Numbered from the stretch's first letter, positions 8,577-16,934 are shown. The stretch is DNA of 35,846 nt from Lachnospiraceae bacterium (GCA_017542245.1 JAFXXN010000184.1:1-35846); one strand, 5' to 3'. A program made the numbers and translations. The notes: generated by a model from the sequence alone, not told the origin.

Positions 8577-8803
8577 GGTGCGGTACGGCCGATAATTCCT
8601 CTGCGCGCACGGGCGAGGATTTGCGAAGTTTACAGAGTATAAAGACTATCATCTAAAGAGGAATAATGTGTTTTACGCAAATCCTCGTTGACATTTTCGA
8701 AGCACGCAAAAGCGGCGTGCTAAGCGCGAAAACATCAAATTAAGAGCGTGCAGAGAAACAATCTGCCGCCCCGCACCTCAAAGTAATGTCAGACATGACA
8801 TTA
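8577..8803 (+). ncRNA. Candidate structured RNA or palindromic element between secY and adk
   Basis: Four nested or branched helices can be drawn by eye: P1 8577-8583 with 8771-8777 (7 bp); P2 8599-8608 with 8746-8755 (10 bp, one wobble); P3 8614-8625 with 8676-8687 (12 bp, perfect); P4 8701-8707 with 8715-8721 (7 bp). A separate 8-bp hairpin lies at 8784-8803. P3 and P4 sit side by side inside P2, so the fold is a multibranch junction enclosed by P1, about 200 nt in total. I recognise no known RNA family and see no ORF worth calling. The rest of the 8486-8906 gap holds the secY terminator, possible -10-like AT segments near 8533-8550, and the adk ribosome binding site. Confidence 0.5.
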
Positions 8804-8906
8804 AAGTTGATTCTTTGGCTACATTAAGGCTTACCCTTTATGTGGAAAATATCGATGAGGCTGATGGATGAGGTGTTAAATACAAGAAAGGTTTGGAAAG
8901 TTTTAT

Positions 8907-9551
8907 ATGAAAATAGTGATGCTAGGTGCTCCCGGAGCAGGAAAAGGTACACAGGCAAAAATGCTTGCAGCAAAGTACAGAATTCCTCATATCTCTACCG
9001 GTGATATATTCAGAGCTAACATTAAAGAAGGAACTGAGCTTGGTAGGAAGGCCAAGGAGTATATGGATCAGGGTCAGTTAGTACCCGATTCGCTTACACT
9101 GGATCTGATTATGGACAGATTCAGTAAGCCCGATTGTGCAAACGGATATGTGCTTGATGGTTTTCCCAGGACTATCCCTCAGGCAGAAGCACTTACGGCT
9201 GCATTAAAGGCTAAGGGCGAAAAAGTAGATTTTGCCATCAATGTCGATGTTCCGGATGAGAACATAATTAACAGAATGTCGGGCAGACGTTGTTGCTTAA
9301 AGTGTGGCGGAACTTTCCATGTTAAATACAATCCTCCTAAGACAGAGGGCATATGTGATTTTTGCGATGCAGAGCTTGTTATCCGTGATGACGACAAGCC
9401 TGAGATAGTAAAGAAGAGACTCGTGGCTTATCACGATCAGACCCAGCCTCTCATTGATTACTATGAGAAAGAGGGAGCATTAAGAAACGTTGACGGTACA
9501 GTTGACGTTGAAGTAGTATTTGACAGTATTGTTAAAATACTTGAAGCATAA
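8907..9551 (+). CDS. adk: Adenylate kinase (zinc-binding lid type)
   Basis: This 214-residue enzyme interconverts ATP plus AMP and two ADP. The P-loop [10 protein letters not shown] is at residues 7-16, the AMP-binding region holds STGDIFR, and DGFPRT is at about 84-89. The lid carries four cysteines at 130, 133, 150 and 153, the zinc-binding form found in Gram-positives. Position after secY and before map is the standard Firmicutes arrangement, here separated from secY by a long structured gap, so adk-map-infA may have its own promoter. The ribosome binding site is a modest GGAAAG. Confidence 0.98.
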   Translation: MKIVMLGAPGAGKGTQAKMLAAKYRIPHISTGDIFRANIKEGTELGRKAKEYMDQGQLVPDSLTLDLIMDRFSKPDCANGYVLDGFPRTIPQAEALTAALKAKGEKVDFAINVDVPDENIINRMSGRRCCLKCGGTFHVKYNPPKTEGICDFCDAELVIRDDDKPEIVKKRLVAYHDQTQPLIDYYEKEGALRNVDGTVDVEVVFDSIVKILEA

Positions 9552-9601
9552 CAGTTAAAAAATATAACGATATATTTGGCGGATGTATCGCTTGACAAAG
9601 A

Positions 9602-9632
9602 GGTGACAAAGAGAACCGTCCCCATTGTCACC
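9602..9632. repeat. Small palindrome (REP-like) upstream of map
   Basis: GGTGACAA at 9602-9609 is the reverse complement of 9625-9632, enclosing AGAGAACCGTCCCCA. A 10-nt direct repeat TGACAAAGAG (9593-9602 and 9604-9613) overlaps its left arm. Short palindromes with an ACCGTCCC core and GTCAC arms are, from memory, recurrent in clostridial genomes, often near REP-associated transposases; that attribution is not verified here. No U-tract follows. Confidence 0.45.
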
Positions 9633-9654
9633 CAGCAAAAGAAAGGTTACAGAA

Positions 9655-10410
9655 ATGGGAATATCAATAAAATCAGAACGAGAGATAGAGCTAATGCGTG
9701 AGGCAGGCAAAATTCTTTCAAAAGTACATGATATACTCGCCAAAGAAGTAAAACCCGGAGTTTCAACCTGGCATATAGACAAGGTTGGTAAAGAAGCAAT
9801 ATACGATTTTGGATGTAAGCCTTCATTCCTCGGATATGACGGATACCCTGCCTCTATATGTGTATCTGTTAATGATGAGGTAATACATGGTATACCAAGT
9901 AAGTTCAGGATACTTAAGGAAGGCGATATTGTCAGCCTTGATGCGGGTGTAATCTATAAGGGTTACCAATCGGATGCAGCACGTACACATGCATGCGGTG
10001 AGATATCACCGAGGGCAAAGGAACTCATTGAAACAACCAGACAGAGCTTTTTCGAAGGAATAAAGTTTGCTAAAGAGGGAAATCATCTGTTTGATATATC
10101 AGCGGCTGTGGAAGAATGTGTTGTTGCACACGGATTTACCTGTGTAAGGGATTTCGTTGGTCATGGAATCGGTAAAGAAATGCATGAAGAACCACAGATT
10201 CCGAATTATAAACAGAAAAGGCGCGGACCTAAGCTCTGTGCGGGTATGACCCTTGCCATAGAGCCGATGGTAAATATGGGACGATGCGAGGTTGCGTGGA
10301 TGGACGATGACTGGACCATAGTAACAGAGGACGGTTCACTGTCGGCACATTATGAAAATACCATCCTTATAACAAAAGGAGAACCGGAGATACTGTCCCT
10401 TGTAAAATAA
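9655..10410 (+). CDS. map: Methionine aminopeptidase, type I
   Basis: This 251-residue metalloprotease removes N-terminal Met from nascent proteins. Metal ligands expected for the family are present: D96 (SLDAG), D107 (SDAAR), H170 (VGHGIG), E203 (IEPM) and E234 (HYENT), plus H78 in VIHGIP. ATG 9655 has GAAAGG 8 nt upstream. An in-frame TTG at 9625 lies in the palindrome and is a poorer start. The short cytosolic form without an N-terminal zinc extension fits Firmicutes. It lies between adk and infA, as in related genomes. Confidence 0.97.
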   Translation: MGISIKSEREIELMREAGKILSKVHDILAKEVKPGVSTWHIDKVGKEAIYDFGCKPSFLGYDGYPASICVSVNDEVIHGIPSKFRILKEGDIVSLDAGVIYKGYQSDAARTHACGEISPRAKELIETTRQSFFEGIKFAKEGNHLFDISAAVEECVVAHGFTCVRDFVGHGIGKEMHEEPQIPNYKQKRRGPKLCAGMTLAIEPMVNMGRCEVAWMDDDWTIVTEDGSLSAHYENTILITKGEPEILSLVK

Positions 10411-10478
10411 TGAATCTGGATAGTAAAATGTTTATTGCCGGCCGAAAGGGGCACGGTACATTGAAAAGGAGAACATGA

Positions 10479-10697
10479 ATGTCTAAAGCAGATGTTGTTG
10501 AAATTGAAGGTACTGTAGTTGAAAAATTACCTAATACCATGTTCCAGGTTGAATTGGAGAATGGTCATAGGGTACTTGCACACATCAGCGGAAAGCTGAG
10601 AATGAACTTTATCAAAATAGTTCCCGGCGACAAGGTTACATTAGAGCTTTCACCTTATGATCTGACAAAGGGCAGGATCATTTGGAGAGACAAATAA
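10479..10697 (+). CDS. infA: Translation initiation factor IF-1
   Basis: This 72-residue protein consists of a single S1/OB domain: [40 protein letters not shown], then the C-terminal [18 protein letters not shown]-1 binds the 30S A site and assists IF-2 and IF-3. Length is exactly that of the family. It follows map by 68 nt with AAGGAG upstream of its ATG, and the promoter of the next unit begins about 30 nt after its stop. Confidence 0.98.
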   Translation: MSKADVVEIEGTVVEKLPNTMFQVELENGHRVLAHISGKLRMNFIKIVPGDKVTLELSPYDLTKGRIIWRDK

Positions 10698-10725
10698 ATT
10701 TTTTTATCCTAAGTAAAAAAAAAGT

Positions 10726-10754
10726 TTGACATTTATAATTTCTTATGATAGTAT
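10726..10754 (+). promoter_or_regulatory. Predicted sigma-A promoter for rpmJ-rpsM-rpsK-rpsD-rpoA-rplQ
   Basis: TTGACA at 10726-10731 and TAGTAT at 10749-10754 are separated by 17 bp, in AT-rich DNA after an A-tract. It lies 36 bp upstream of rpmJ and would start the alpha-type operon separately from infA. Confidence 0.7.
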
Positions 10755-10789
10755 TACAATGTTGGACTTTTTTGAAAGGAGTGAAGAAG

Positions 10790-10903
10790 ATGAAGGTTAG
10801 ATCTTCAGTTAAACCAATTTGCGAAAAGTGCAAAGTAATCAGAAGGAAGGGAGCCATCAGAATTATCTGTGAGAATCCCAAGCACAAGCAGAGACAGGGT
10901 TGA
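10790..10903 (+). CDS. rpmJ: 50S ribosomal protein L36 (zinc type)
   Basis: This 37-residue protein starts [20 protein letters not shown] and ends in [10 protein letters not shown]. Ligands C11, C14, C27 and H32 form the L36 zinc knuckle, so this is the zinc-binding form. AAAGGAG lies 7-10 nt before the ATG. L36 is a small large-subunit protein near helices 42 and 97. Its usual position before rpsM is conserved, but a 275-nt gap separates them here. Confidence 0.96.
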   Translation: MKVRSSVKPICEKCKVIRRKGAIRIICENPKHKQRQG

Positions 10904-11160
10904 TATCGAATATTATAACTGAATATAGATAGCACTTGCTTTCTGCGTTACAACTTAATGTTGTGATATTGTGGGCATTGATTCGGGAGAATCTTTTGCT
11001 TAAAGGCAGGATGTCATCATCATCCATGTCTTTTGCCAGTGGCACACAATTTAAAGCGGCTGAGATGTCCGTATCTGTACGGACGATCGGTGTTGTTCTT
11101 ATGCATATAAGAAGAACGCCATGTTTCACGCCGGTTTAAGACCGGCCAATTTATTTTTTA
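10904..11160 (+). promoter_or_regulatory. Structured leader between rpmJ and rpsM with terminator-like hairpin
   Basis: This 275-nt gap contains several hairpins: ACAAC/GTTGT and GATTC/GAATC stems in the first half, GTCCGTA 11067-11073 with 11078-11084 (7 bp, TCTG loop), GTTCTT 11095-11100 with 11112-11117, and GCCGGT 11130-11135 with ACCGGC 11141-11146 followed by a U-rich stretch to 11159. The last resembles an intrinsic terminator placed just before the rpsM ribosome binding site. Its position matches where other bacteria place an S4-responsive control element of the alpha operon. No similarity to a known motif is claimed, and no convincing ORF lies here. Confidence 0.45.
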
Positions 11161-11178
11161 CGGAGGTGCAAAGCGCGT

Positions 11179-11547
11179 ATGGCTCGTATCAGTGGTGTTG
11201 ATTTACCAAGAGATAAGCGTGTAGAAATCGGTCTTACCTATATCTTTGGTATAGGCAGGGTTAGCTCAAACAAGATTTTGAGCAAGGCAAACGTAAATCC
11301 GGACACAAGAGTCCGTGATCTTACAGACGATGAAGTTGCCAGGATTCGTGACATTGTAGATGCAGAATACATGGTAGAAGGTGACTTAAGACGTGAGACA
11401 GCTCTTAACATCAAGAGATTACAGGAAATCGGATGTTACAGAGGAATCCGTCACAGAAAGGGTCTCCCTGTTCGCGGACAGAATACCAAGAATAACGCCA
11501 GAACTCGCAAGGGACCTAGGCGTACCGTTGCGAACAAGAAGAAATAA
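11179..11547 (+). CDS. rpsM: 30S ribosomal protein S13
   Basis: This 122-residue protein starts [20 protein letters not shown], with the helix-two-turn-helix [20 protein letters not shown] and the C-terminal basic tail [21 protein letters not shown]13 forms inter-subunit bridges and contacts P-site tRNA. Its length is typical. The start follows GGAGGTG. First gene after the structured leader. Confidence 0.98.
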   Translation: MARISGVDLPRDKRVEIGLTYIFGIGRVSSNKILSKANVNPDTRVRDLTDDEVARIRDIVDAEYMVEGDLRRETALNIKRLQEIGCYRGIRHRKGLPVRGQNTKNNARTRKGPRRTVANKKK

Positions 11548-11565
11548 TCAGGAGGTAGGCTAATA

Positions 11566-11964
11566 ATGGCATCAAAAGCAACAGCTAAAAAAGTCACAAA
11601 GAAGCGTGTTAAGAAAAATATTGACCGTGGACAGGCACATATCCAGTCATCATTTAACAATACTATAGTTACTCTTACTGACGCTCAGGGAAATGCTATT
11701 TCATGGGCAAGTGCCGGCGGATTAGGATTCAGAGGCTCAAAGAAGTCTACTCCTTACGCAGCACAGATGGCAGCAGAGACAGCAGCTAAGGCAGCAACCG
11801 TACATGGTCTTAAGTCAGTTGACGTTATGGTTAAGGGCCCCGGTTCGGGACGTGAAGCTGCAATTCGTGCCCTTCAGGCATGCGGAATTGAAGTTACCAG
11901 TATTAAGGACGTTACTCCGGTTCCTCATAACGGATGCAGACCGCCCAAGCGTAGAAGAGTATAA
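11566..11964 (+). CDS. rpsK: 30S ribosomal protein S11
   Basis: This 132-residue protein contains [60 protein letters not shown] and ends [18 protein letters not shown], the full S11 signature. It lies on the platform of the small subunit near the E site. AGGAGGT precedes its ATG, 18 nt after rpsM. Confidence 0.98.
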   Translation: MASKATAKKVTKKRVKKNIDRGQAHIQSSFNNTIVTLTDAQGNAISWASAGGLGFRGSKKSTPYAAQMAAETAAKAATVHGLKSVDVMVKGPGSGREAAIRALQACGIEVTSIKDVTPVPHNGCRPPKRRRV

Positions 11965-11983
11965 TAGGAGGTAGAATAAAGAT

Positions 11984-12580
11984 ATGGCTAGAGATATGGG
12001 TCCCGTATTAAAGAAGTGCAGGTCTCTTGGAATCGAGCCCGGTTTCCTCGGAATCGATAAGAAGTCAAAGAGAACTTTCGCAAGAGCCGGTAAGAAAGTT
12101 AGTGAATACGGATTACAGTTAAAAGAAAAGCAGAAGGCAAAGTTCATTTACGGTGTACTTGAGAAGCCTTTCAGAAATATGTTTGCAAAAGCTGAGAAAA
12201 TGAGAACAGGTACAGCAGGTGAGAACCTGATGATCCTCCTTGAACTCAGACTTGATAACGTTATGTTCCGTCTCGGATATGGCAGAACAAGAAAAGAAGC
12301 AAGACAGATTGTTGATCACAGACATGTTCTGGTAAACGGAAAGTGCGTAAATATTCCTTCATATACACTTAAAGCAGGCGATGTTATTACTATTAAAGAA
12401 AGATATAAGTCAGCTCAGAGATATAAGGACATCCTTGAAGTAACCGGCGGAAGAATTGTTCCCGCATGGCTTGAGGCAGATCATGAGAATCTTACAGGAA
12501 CCGTTAAGGAAATTCCTACAAGAGATCAGATCGATGTTCCAGTTAACGAGATGCTTATTGTCGAGTTGTACTCCAAATAA
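11984..12580 (+). CDS. rpsD: 30S ribosomal protein S4
   Basis: This 198-residue protein starts MARDMGPVLKKCRSLGIEPG; an S4 RNA-binding domain is at about 88-150 (LELRLDNVMFRLGYGRTRKE, ARQIVDHRHVLVNGKCVNIP), and it ends DVPVNEMLIVELYSK. S4 nucleates 16S rRNA assembly and in several bacteria represses its own operon. Being encoded between rpsK and rpoA, as in the E. coli alpha operon, it is the natural candidate ligand for the rpmJ-rpsM leader; that link is inference. Confidence 0.97.
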   Translation: MARDMGPVLKKCRSLGIEPGFLGIDKKSKRTFARAGKKVSEYGLQLKEKQKAKFIYGVLEKPFRNMFAKAEKMRTGTAGENLMILLELRLDNVMFRLGYGRTRKEARQIVDHRHVLVNGKCVNIPSYTLKAGDVITIKERYKSAQRYKDILEVTGGRIVPAWLEADHENLTGTVKEIPTRDQIDVPVNEMLIVELYSK

Positions 12581-12610
12581 TAGTAAAATAATAAAGGAGG
12601 GTTCAAATAA

Positions 12611-13573
12611 ATGTTCGGTTTTGAAACGCCATCACTTGAAATTACAGAGATTTCTGAGGACAAGAAATATGGTCGCTTTGTTGTTGAACCGTTGGAGAGA
12701 GGCTATGGTATTACTCTTGGTAACTCCTTAAGGAGAATCATGCTTTCCTCACTTCCCGGTGCTGCTGTAAGCAGCATTAAGATTCCCGGAGTTGTTCATG
12801 AGTTCTGCGGAATCCCCGGTGTTAAGGAAGATGTTACCGAGATAATAATGAATATCAAGAGCCTTGCTATAAAGAATAACAGCACAACAGATGAACCCAA
12901 GAAAGCCTATATTGATTTTGAAGGCGAAGGAGTCGTTACTGCTGCAGATATCCATACAGATTCCGATATAGAGATTTTAAATCCTGATCAGATCATCGCT
13001 ACCTTAAGCGGAGGAGCTGATTCAAGACTTGAAATAGAGATGACTATCACAAAAGGAAGAGGCTATGTAAACTCTGATAAGAATAAGGGTGCTGATCTTC
13101 CTATCGGTGTAATAGCTATTGATTCTATTTATACACCCGTTGAGCGTGTCAACATGACTGTTGAGAATACACGTGTAGGACAGGTTACCGATTATGATAA
13201 ACTTACTCTTGATGTATGGACAAAGGGCACAATAACTCCTGATGAGGCAGTCAGCCTTTCAGCTAAGGTTCTCAGCGAACATCTGAAGACCTTTATCGAT
13301 ATTTCAGATAAGGGAAGAGAAGCAGTTGTTATTGAGCCTAAGAAAGAAGAAGGTGCTGCTACTGCTGTTTATGAAATCAATATTGATGAACTGGAACTTT
13401 CAGTTCGTTCATATAATTGCCTTAAGCGTGCAGGCATCAATACTGTCGGTGAACTTATCAATAAGACATCAGATGATATGATGAAAGTACGTAACCTTGG
13501 ACGCAAGTCCCTTGATGAAGTTCTTGCAAAGCTTAAGGAGCTTGGTTTATCACTTAAAGAGAGTGAAGATTAA
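12611..13573 (+). CDS. rpoA: DNA-directed RNA polymerase alpha subunit
   Basis: This 320-residue protein has the N-terminal dimerisation domain ([40 protein letters not shown]) and, after a linker near 240-255, the C-terminal domain with helix-hairpin-helix [20 protein letters not shown] and [20 protein letters not shown]. The latter binds UP elements and activators. Alpha nucleates assembly of RNA polymerase. Length is standard. It follows rpsD by 30 nt with AAGGAGG. Confidence 0.98.
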   Translation: MFGFETPSLEITEISEDKKYGRFVVEPLERGYGITLGNSLRRIMLSSLPGAAVSSIKIPGVVHEFCGIPGVKEDVTEIIMNIKSLAIKNNSTTDEPKKAYIDFEGEGVVTAADIHTDSDIEILNPDQIIATLSGGADSRLEIEMTITKGRGYVNSDKNKGADLPIGVIAIDSIYTPVERVNMTVENTRVGQVTDYDKLTLDVWTKGTITPDEAVSLSAKVLSEHLKTFIDISDKGREAVVIEPKKEEGAATAVYEINIDELELSVRSYNCLKRAGINTVGELINKTSDDMMKVRNLGRKSLDEVLAKLKELGLSLKESED

Positions 13574-13609
13574 TTACATTTAGCAAATTAAAGTCAGGAG
13601 GAAATTGAC

Positions 13610-14146
13610 ATGGCCGGCTATAGAAAACTTGGAAGAACTGCTAGTCAGAGAAAAGCTCTTTTAAGAAATCAGGTTACCAATCTTCTTTACCATGGAAAGA
13701 TCAGGACAACTGATACAAAGGCTAAGGAAATCCGCAGAATAGCAGAAAGCTTTATTGCTTTAGCTGTAAAGGAAAGAGATAATTATGATACAGTTACCGT
13801 ATCTTCTAAAGTTGCCCGTAAAGACATGAATGGTGGCAGAGTTAAGGAAGAAGTTAACGGTAAAAAGACAGTAGTTTTTGATACTGTTGAGAAAGAAATC
13901 AAGAAGGATAAGCCTTCAAGACTTGCTGCAAGAAGAAAAATGAATGCATATCTTTATGATGTTACAGAAGTTCCCACTGAAAACGGTGGAAAGAAGAAGA
14001 ACACCAAGAAGATCAATCTTGCAGATAAGCTCTTTACCGATATCGCTCCTAAGTATGCAAACCGTAACGGTGGATATACACGTATCATCAAGATCGGTCC
14101 CCGTAAGGGCGATGCAGCTATGGAAGTAATCATTGAGCTTGTATAA
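13610..14146 (+). CDS. rplQ: 50S ribosomal protein L17 with internal insertion
   Basis: The N-terminus MAGYRKLGRTASQRKALLRN and the C-terminal GGYTRIIKIGPRKGDAAMEV are diagnostic of L17, which lies near the tunnel exit. At 178 residues it is well longer than the roughly 115-130 of most bacteria. The extra sequence is about residues 66-145, including VKEEVNGKKTVVFDTVEKEI and TEVPTENGGKKKNTKKINLA. Both flanks are intact, so it is an in-frame insertion, not a frameshift. Last gene of the alpha-type operon, followed by a strong terminator. Confidence 0.95.
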   Translation: MAGYRKLGRTASQRKALLRNQVTNLLYHGKIRTTDTKAKEIRRIAESFIALAVKERDNYDTVTVSSKVARKDMNGGRVKEEVNGKKTVVFDTVEKEIKKDKPSRLAARRKMNAYLYDVTEVPTENGGKKKNTKKINLADKLFTDIAPKYANRNGGYTRIIKIGPRKGDAAMEVIIELV

Positions 14147-14164
14147 TTGAAAAATATAAAAAAT

Positions 14165-14198
14165 AAAAACGCTTTCGTTTGGAAGCGTTTTTATTTTT
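14165..14198 (+). terminator. Intrinsic terminator after rplQ
   Basis: A 12-bp stem (14165-14176 with 14181-14192, one G-U pair) with a GTTT loop is followed by a T-rich run to 14198. Its A/T base gives a bidirectional look, but the gene on the right is co-directional. Confidence 0.9.
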
Positions 14199-14208
14199 CT
14201 TAAACTGG

Positions 14209-14237
14209 TTGCATTCAAAATTAAGCGATGTTATAAT
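14209..14237 (+). promoter_or_regulatory. Predicted promoter of the S1-domain gene
   Basis: TTGCAT at 14209-14214 and a perfect TATAAT at 14232-14237, spacing 17 bp, lie between the rplQ terminator and the ATG at 14290. Confidence 0.75.
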
Positions 14238-14289
14238 GAATCAGTTAGAAAAGCCAAAAACGAAAGGTTAAATAAGGAGGAGGACTGGC

Positions 14290-15210
14290 ATGGAAGAGAC
14301 AATGAAAGACTTTGAAAGGGAACTTAACGCTTCATTCCGTGTACTTAAAGAAGGAGAACTTCTTGACGGTATGATAGTTGATATAGATGATGACGGCGTA
14401 ACACTGGACATAGGTTATTACACGCCCGGTGTCGTTCCGCTTGATTCTATATCAGACGATCCCGATTTTTCAGCTCTCAGAGATTTAAAGATCGGAACAT
14501 CGGTGAAGGCCATAGTAGTAGATACCGATGATGGCAAAGGCAATGTACTGCTTTCTATGAAAGAAGCAAGGGAAAATGAAGCATGGGAAAAATTACAGGA
14601 TATTTTTAAAAGTCAGGAAATAGTAAGCGTACATATAAAGGACAGCGTTCCTTCAGGAGTAATAACATATCTTGAAGGGATCAGAGGATTTATTCCTTCT
14701 TCACAGCTTTCTCTTGAATATGTAGAAAATACTTCTGAGTATGTCGGAAAAACTTTAAATGTCAGGATTATTACAGTTGATGAAAAGGCTAAAAAGCTTG
14801 TTCTTTCAGCAAAAACAGTTTTAAAAGAAGCTGCCGACAGAGATAAAGCCGGACGTGTATCTGCTATAACACCGGGAACAGTACTAAAAGGGACTGTGGA
14901 TAAAATACAGCCTTATGGCGCATTTATACAGCTGGAAAATGGTTTAAGCGGACTTGTACATATCTCTGAAATATGTGAAAAGAGAATAAAGAATCCTTCA
15001 GAGATGCTTAAACTGGGACAGGAAGTAAAGGTTCGTGTTTTAAAAGTTGAAAACGGAAAAATATCCCTAAGTATGAAAGAAACAGATGCTGCGGCAACAA
15101 GCATAAAGGAAGAAGATATTTCAGATGACGGAGAAGCTGAGGCTACCTGTTATTCTGAAGAAATGGTAAATACCCCGTTTGCAGCTCTGCTGGCAAAGAT
15201 AAAACTTTAA
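14290..15210 (+). CDS. Three-S1-domain RNA-binding protein (ribosomal S1-like)
   Basis: This 306-residue cytosolic protein has three S1/OB domains at about 22-93, 108-178 and 195-265. The third is the most canonical (GTVLKGTVDKIQPYGAFIQL, GLSGLVHISEICEKRIKNPS, LGQEVKVRVLKVENGKISLS). The first two show the same pattern (GMIVDIDDDGVTLDIGYYTP; GVITYLEGIRGFIPSSQLSL). The C-terminus is acidic and then ends NTPFAALLAKIKL. In Firmicutes such short S1 homologues stand in for the longer proteobacterial S1, but whether it acts on ribosomes or as a general RNA-binding factor cannot be read here. AAGGAGG precedes the ATG, and it has its own promoter and terminator. Confidence 0.85.
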   Translation: MEETMKDFERELNASFRVLKEGELLDGMIVDIDDDGVTLDIGYYTPGVVPLDSISDDPDFSALRDLKIGTSVKAIVVDTDDGKGNVLLSMKEARENEAWEKLQDIFKSQEIVSVHIKDSVPSGVITYLEGIRGFIPSSQLSLEYVENTSEYVGKTLNVRIITVDEKAKKLVLSAKTVLKEAADRDKAGRVSAITPGTVLKGTVDKIQPYGAFIQLENGLSGLVHISEICEKRIKNPSEMLKLGQEVKVRVLKVENGKISLSMKETDAAATSIKEEDISDDGEAEATCYSEEMVNTPFAALLAKIKL

Positions 15211-15217
15211 AGACAAT

Positions 15218-15270
15218 AAATGAGCTTTAGCGAAGAACCATTAACAGTTCAGGCTAAAGCTCATTTTAAT
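15218..15270. terminator. Bidirectional terminator between convergent genes
   Basis: A 14-bp stem (15218-15231 with 15253-15266) is perfect apart from its ends, with an inner GAAC/GTTC element, and is flanked by A-rich and T-rich sequence on each side. It sits between the plus-strand S1 gene and the minus-strand esterase. Confidence 0.75.
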
Positions 15271-15299
15271 TCTAATCCAACCACATGGGTCCAAATTTA

Positions 15300-16895
15300 T
15301 TATCTTGTAAACTGTGAGATAAACTTCCAAGCCTCTTCACAAGTATGATGCCTGAATTCATGAACCTGGTTGTCGATGCTGGCAAATGCGGTACGGCAGA
15401 CACCATCCGTGCTGTCATAGTAATTAATGGTTAATGTAGAATCACGGGAATCATCATGGATCTTTTCAACTCTGTCACCCTTGATACCCCAGACAGGATC
15501 TTCCCAGTTATCTTTGTCTGCATATTTTATATCAAATTTCTTCTTAAGTTTATTTACATCAGCAGCATACTGGATTCTTTCAATACCGGATTCTGCCTGG
15601 AACGGAAGCTCGGGCAGATGTGATTTCTCTCCGCCGGAATAGAAAAGCGGTACTGGAACGGTTGTATTGATCTTAGCTTCAATAGGATTTCCGAACATAT
15701 CTTTCCAAACAGGGAAAAGTGCGCATCCGGGAGCAACACCTGCAAATACTTCAGGATATTCCTGGTACATATTCCAGGTTTTTCCGCTTCCCATTGAGAA
15801 ACCAGAAGCATAAATCCTATGCTCATCAATCTTATATTTCTTCTTAAGATCCTCGATAACCTGAATTGCTTCCGTTGCGGTTACATCCTGATGATTCTCT
15901 ATAGAAACATAGAGGAATCCATATTTATGTGCAACTTCCCACCAACCGGAAACAAAAGTTAAGAACATTGAAGAATCTCCGCCGCCATGGAATCCGACAA
16001 GAAGCGGAACCGGACCGTTATCAAATATACCGTTGTTATAATAAACAAAATATCCTACTTTATGTTCTTTTGTTTCTTTGAAACGACCCATGTTGTCAGG
16101 GGATGTCTGAACGAGAGTGCAGCCGGCCTCTTCGGTCATGTTTAAAGCATCAAAATCGGGCTCAATCTCCATGTTCCCGCACCACATCTTAAATTTTCTT
16201 ACAAAAGCTTTAAAATCAGCCTTATAATCGGCACTTTCTTTGATAAGAAGATTCTCACTGTCTTTAAATGCCGTATTAATTTCTGCACTGTTTCCTACAC
16301 TTAATATACCTATGTCCTTGCGTTCAACCTGAGGAGTCACGCTTAAGCCCTGCATAGAGCACATAGCGGGCGTAATCTCACCGGGTCCCCAAAGGTACTC
16401 ACCTTGAAGAGTTTTTAAGAGATGTGTCGCAACATAATCTGCAGAAGCACCAAAGCTGTAAATATCAGCTCTGAAAATAGCACCGCGGATAAAGAATCCC
16501 TTAAACTGTCTGGTAAAGAAATCCATTATCTCTACAATACCGTCTTTATAGGAAGGATTCATTTTTATCTCGGCGATAACCGATGCATACAGGCTTTCAT
16601 CTGCATTCTTCCATCCGCCTTCACAGGTGGGATAAATGAAGAGAACACTTGAATCAACCTTTGAGGCAATTTCTGCCAATCCGCTTTCATCAGCAAACTT
16701 AATAGCATCCTCCATATTTTTGCGATCTTCTTCAAAAACCAAAAGTAAGGGTGCCCTGAACCCATAATTGTTTACCTGACCGTCTATGTCTGTTTTCGGT
16801 ACATAGCATTTCAGGTAAAAACTCTCATACTCGTGTTCCCAATACTTTCCGCCGTTAGACAGTTCAGTAACTGTCGGCCGTTCCATCATAGCCAT
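15300..16895 (-). CDS. Esterase/depolymerase-type alpha/beta hydrolase with a probable degenerate N-terminal hydrolase domain
   Basis: I start this 531-residue protein at the third codon of the open frame (MAMMERPTVTELSNGG), because AGGAGG is 7 nt from that ATG but only 1 nt from the first. The C-terminal half is a polyhydroxybutyrate-depolymerase/LpqC-like hydrolase: oxyanion region PLLVGFHGGGDSS, nucleophile elbow YASGFSMGSGKTW (Ser near residue 367), and a histidine cluster VHEFRHHTCEEAW near the end. The N-terminal half repeats the fold's pattern (RAPLLLVFEED, SSVLFIYPTCEGGWKNADES, ADIYSFGASADYVATHLL), but its elbow reads GASAD, so it looks non-catalytic. There is no signal peptide, so it is likely cytosolic. 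Substrate unknown. Monocistronic. Confidence 0.75.
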   Translation of the reverse strand: MAMMERPTVTELSNGGKYWEHEYESFYLKCYVPKTDIDGQVNNYGFRAPLLLVFEEDRKNMEDAIKFADESGLAEIASKVDSSVLFIYPTCEGGWKNADESLYASVIAEIKMNPSYKDGIVEIMDFFTRQFKGFFIRGAIFRADIYSFGASADYVATHLLKTLQGEYLWGPGEITPAMCSMQGLSVTPQVERKDIGILSVGNSAEINTAFKDSENLLIKESADYKADFKAFVRKFKMWCGNMEIEPDFDALNMTEEAGCTLVQTSPDNMGRFKETKEHKVGYFVYYNNGIFDNGPVPLLVGFHGGGDSSMFLTFVSGWWEVAHKYGFLYVSIENHQDVTATEAIQVIEDLKKKYKIDEHRIYASGFSMGSGKTWNMYQEYPEVFAGVAPGCALFPVWKDMFGNPIEAKINTTVPVPLFYSGGEKSHLPELPFQAESGIERIQYAADVNKLKKKFDIKYADKDNWEDPVWGIKGDRVEKIHDDSRDSTLTINYYDSTDGVCRTAFASIDNQVHEFRHHTCEEAWKFISQFTR

Positions 16896-16934
16896 TACCA
16901 TACCTCCTTTGTTTTAATAAAACGATTTACCTTC

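Noticed and set aside
8577-8777. 6S RNA between secY and adk
   Set aside because: 6S RNA is one long rod with a central bubble; this region folds as a branched junction. A search is needed before naming any family.
10936-11139. 67-codon open frame in the rpmJ-rpsM gap
   Set aside because: No ribosome binding site or protein-like features, and it spans the hairpins of the leader.
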